A DNA stretch of 64,000 nt, from NCBI RefSeq assembly GCF_002234675.1, contig NC_019864.2:12727582-12791581 (forward strand). Reading direction: 5' to 3'. The translations under genes were made by a program, and so were the position numbers. The DNA is from Oryzias latipes (taxonomy: Eukaryota; Chordata; Actinopteri; Beloniformes; Adrianichthyidae). The notes under the pieces are model-generated. The model was not told where the DNA came from. It did not search any database and worked only from the letters and a program-made list of their open reading frames with translations. This document shows, piece after piece, positions 62,301 to 64,000 of the stretch. Each line of letters opens with the position of its first letter. Within the stretch, counting starts at the first letter, position 1.

Positions 62301-64000
62301 GGGCGCACATAAAAGCTTGCATTTTTTTCAAAAAACTATTTTTTTTTCTCTGGTACTCATGAAGATATAAAAGGTTCTAATACAGTTCTTATCTGCAACT
62401 GGCTGAAAACTGGCTGTTAATAAACTAGACCAAGTCGTGGCTCCCACTACTTGTATCTGCGTTGCTTTTCGGCCCATTGGGCACTCACTGGATTTAAGCC
62501 CGTTAATGGTCTCCACTGTAAATCAAATACAAACACGTTTTTTCCTGACACAGGTGTTTGATTGTGTTTCCAAACCTCAAAAGATCAAGTGAACGCTAAA
62601 AGCTCATCTCATGGGAAAGCCCAGCTTTGACTAATTGAACAGATTTGCGTCTATTAGGCTGCAGGTGGGCTTGTTTCAGGCAAACAGAAGGGAATGCTCT
62701 CAGGTGGCACCATTTAATGAAGCCGATTCATTTGGACACAGTTGAATTGGTAATGATTGGATGCGGGAGCAGTTTTATCTTGATCGTTAAGAAATGGTGA
62801 AGATGCGGTGCATGTGGATTTCTGTCATTGCTCCTAGCTGGTGAAATGCGAGCTGAGGGATGCAGATCGTTTTAAAGAAACATGCAAATAAAACCAGATG
62901 ACATTGGCACATATAGTGTGTCCAATTAGCAGTGTTAACAGACAAGCAGCCAGGAGACTTCCTGTGGAGTAATTGGTGCCAGCGCTGGATAAGTGTGAGT
63001 TCACCAATGTTAAACAGAACACAGCACAGACAGAAGCTTAAAATATATAAGACTACATCTTCTATGCCATCAGGAACTAAAACAACTTTAAAAAATTAAA
63101 GAAATGAAGAATTTGAGCATTTATTTGCTTTGTAAACTACAACTAGATGCATAAATTGACAAAAAAGGGTCACAAAATGTCTTTCTGTGTAGTATTGTCT
63201 AGCTTTTCCTATCAATTTTATATATTTCTATAAACTTACCTATGTGCTTCACACTTATATTCCATCAAAATCACTCACCATGTCTTTTACTCATACTTAA
63301 AAAAAATTTAGCCTGGCCCCATGGCCCATCAACCCGTACTATGCTTTTTGGGGCACTGTCCATTTCTTCTCCAAGTGGACCGTTTTTACAGTTGAATCTT
63401 CTCAAAACTAATGTTTTCAGAGGATTCCATGAAAATTCATGATGTGAATAAATGCAGGGAGGAGCAGTACTTAAGACTTTAATTCAATAAACTGCATAGT
63501 TCTTCTCTTTGTTTCCAATGTAAAAGTGATCCCAGCCGTGTAAGCAAGAGAATTGGTAAAGTTGTTCATTCTTAATATCAGAATTTACATGAACAAAATT
63601 AAGTGGAGTAAAAACAAACTTAACATTCTAAAGAATTGGTCTACCTTTTAACATGGTACACATTTTATTGTCCTCCTGTAAATGATGAGTGTTCAACAGA
63701 ATCCCGGAACATTTATCTAAGGTTTTACATATTCATGTGTGAGGAAACCACATCCCAAAATGTACGATTAGGTAGACAGAAGCTTCTAAAAATGTTCTGT
63801 CAAAGACCAGATTTTGAGCATAGTTTGATTTTAGGGCAGAACCTAAAAAAATGGTTGCATGGGAAAATCTTTCTCTAAGTTTGTGGATCTGAAGCATTGT
63901 TGTAAAAACATAATAATGTGAGACTGAATACACTGCATGATAAAAAAATACTTTTCAGATCAAATTCTCTCATGTGTGTTTGAAGGTGTTTAAAAACAAC
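59399..64000. other. non-coding stretch to window end
   Basis: No splice-supported exon. Sequence near 62620-63010 is of mixed composition and carries an ATGCAAAT octamer near 62882; it could be regulatory but this is unproven. Confidence 0.45.
61188..61225. repeat. perfect 38-bp palindrome
   Basis: GATTCAATGTCAGGATTC followed immediately by AT and the exact inverse. The flanks AACATGAT and ATCATGTT extend the pairing beyond a 12-nt bulge. No loop is left, so the arms abut. Confidence 0.95.

Overview
This window looks like teleost fish genomic DNA. The evidence is spliced vertebrate-style genes with GT-AG introns, AT-rich intergenic sequence, and a repeat mix typical of teleosts: Tc1, hAT, piggyBac, PIF-Harbinger and Merlin DNA transposons, an RTE-like LINE remnant, and tRNA-derived SINEs. 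A medaka-like fish (Oryzias) is plausible, but this is an inference from repeat style and was not tested. Only one clear host gene is visible: an intronless CD2-like immunoglobulin-superfamily receptor on the minus strand (17783-18784). Most of the other coding sequence belongs to transposable elements.

Left block (1-7.5 kb). A HECT-type E3 ligase C-terminal gene (plus strand) converges on a five-exon integrase-core gene (minus strand). Together they look like one large DNA transposon of the kind grouped as IS3EU, interrupted by a Tc1 element with a dead transposase. Its right side runs into a 680-bp ATTTAC-type satellite. Next comes a piggyBac-type MITE (TTAA targets) split by an 859-bp hAT-type MITE with a perfect 8-bp target duplication.

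Middle block (8-39 kb). This is mostly non-coding DNA with scattered retroelement debris: an RTE-like reverse transcriptase remnant, SINE and LINE tails, and three of the five copies of an unclassified ~0.5-kb repeat. It also holds the CD2-like gene and one orphan 76-nt exon candidate at 21673-21748.

Transposon cluster (39.7-52.05 kb). Two more piggyBac-type MITEs lie here, one split by a PIF-Harbinger-type MITE (TTA duplication). They are followed by a PIF-Harbinger deletion derivative that keeps the start of both of its genes, and then by the highlight of the window: a complete 8,842-bp Merlin transposon (43199-52040). It has an 8-bp target duplication, nearly identical 1.05-kb terminal inverted repeats, and an apparently intact four-exon, 319-aa Merlin transposase. 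Divergently transcribed from the same short promoter region is an intact four-exon, 287-aa gene of the coiled-coil CCDC106 family. A Merlin element carrying a CCDC106-like partner gene is the best candidate here for an under-described system.

Right block (52-64 kb). Non-coding sequence with a few repeat fragments and a perfect 38-bp palindrome. No host coding exon could be supported there.
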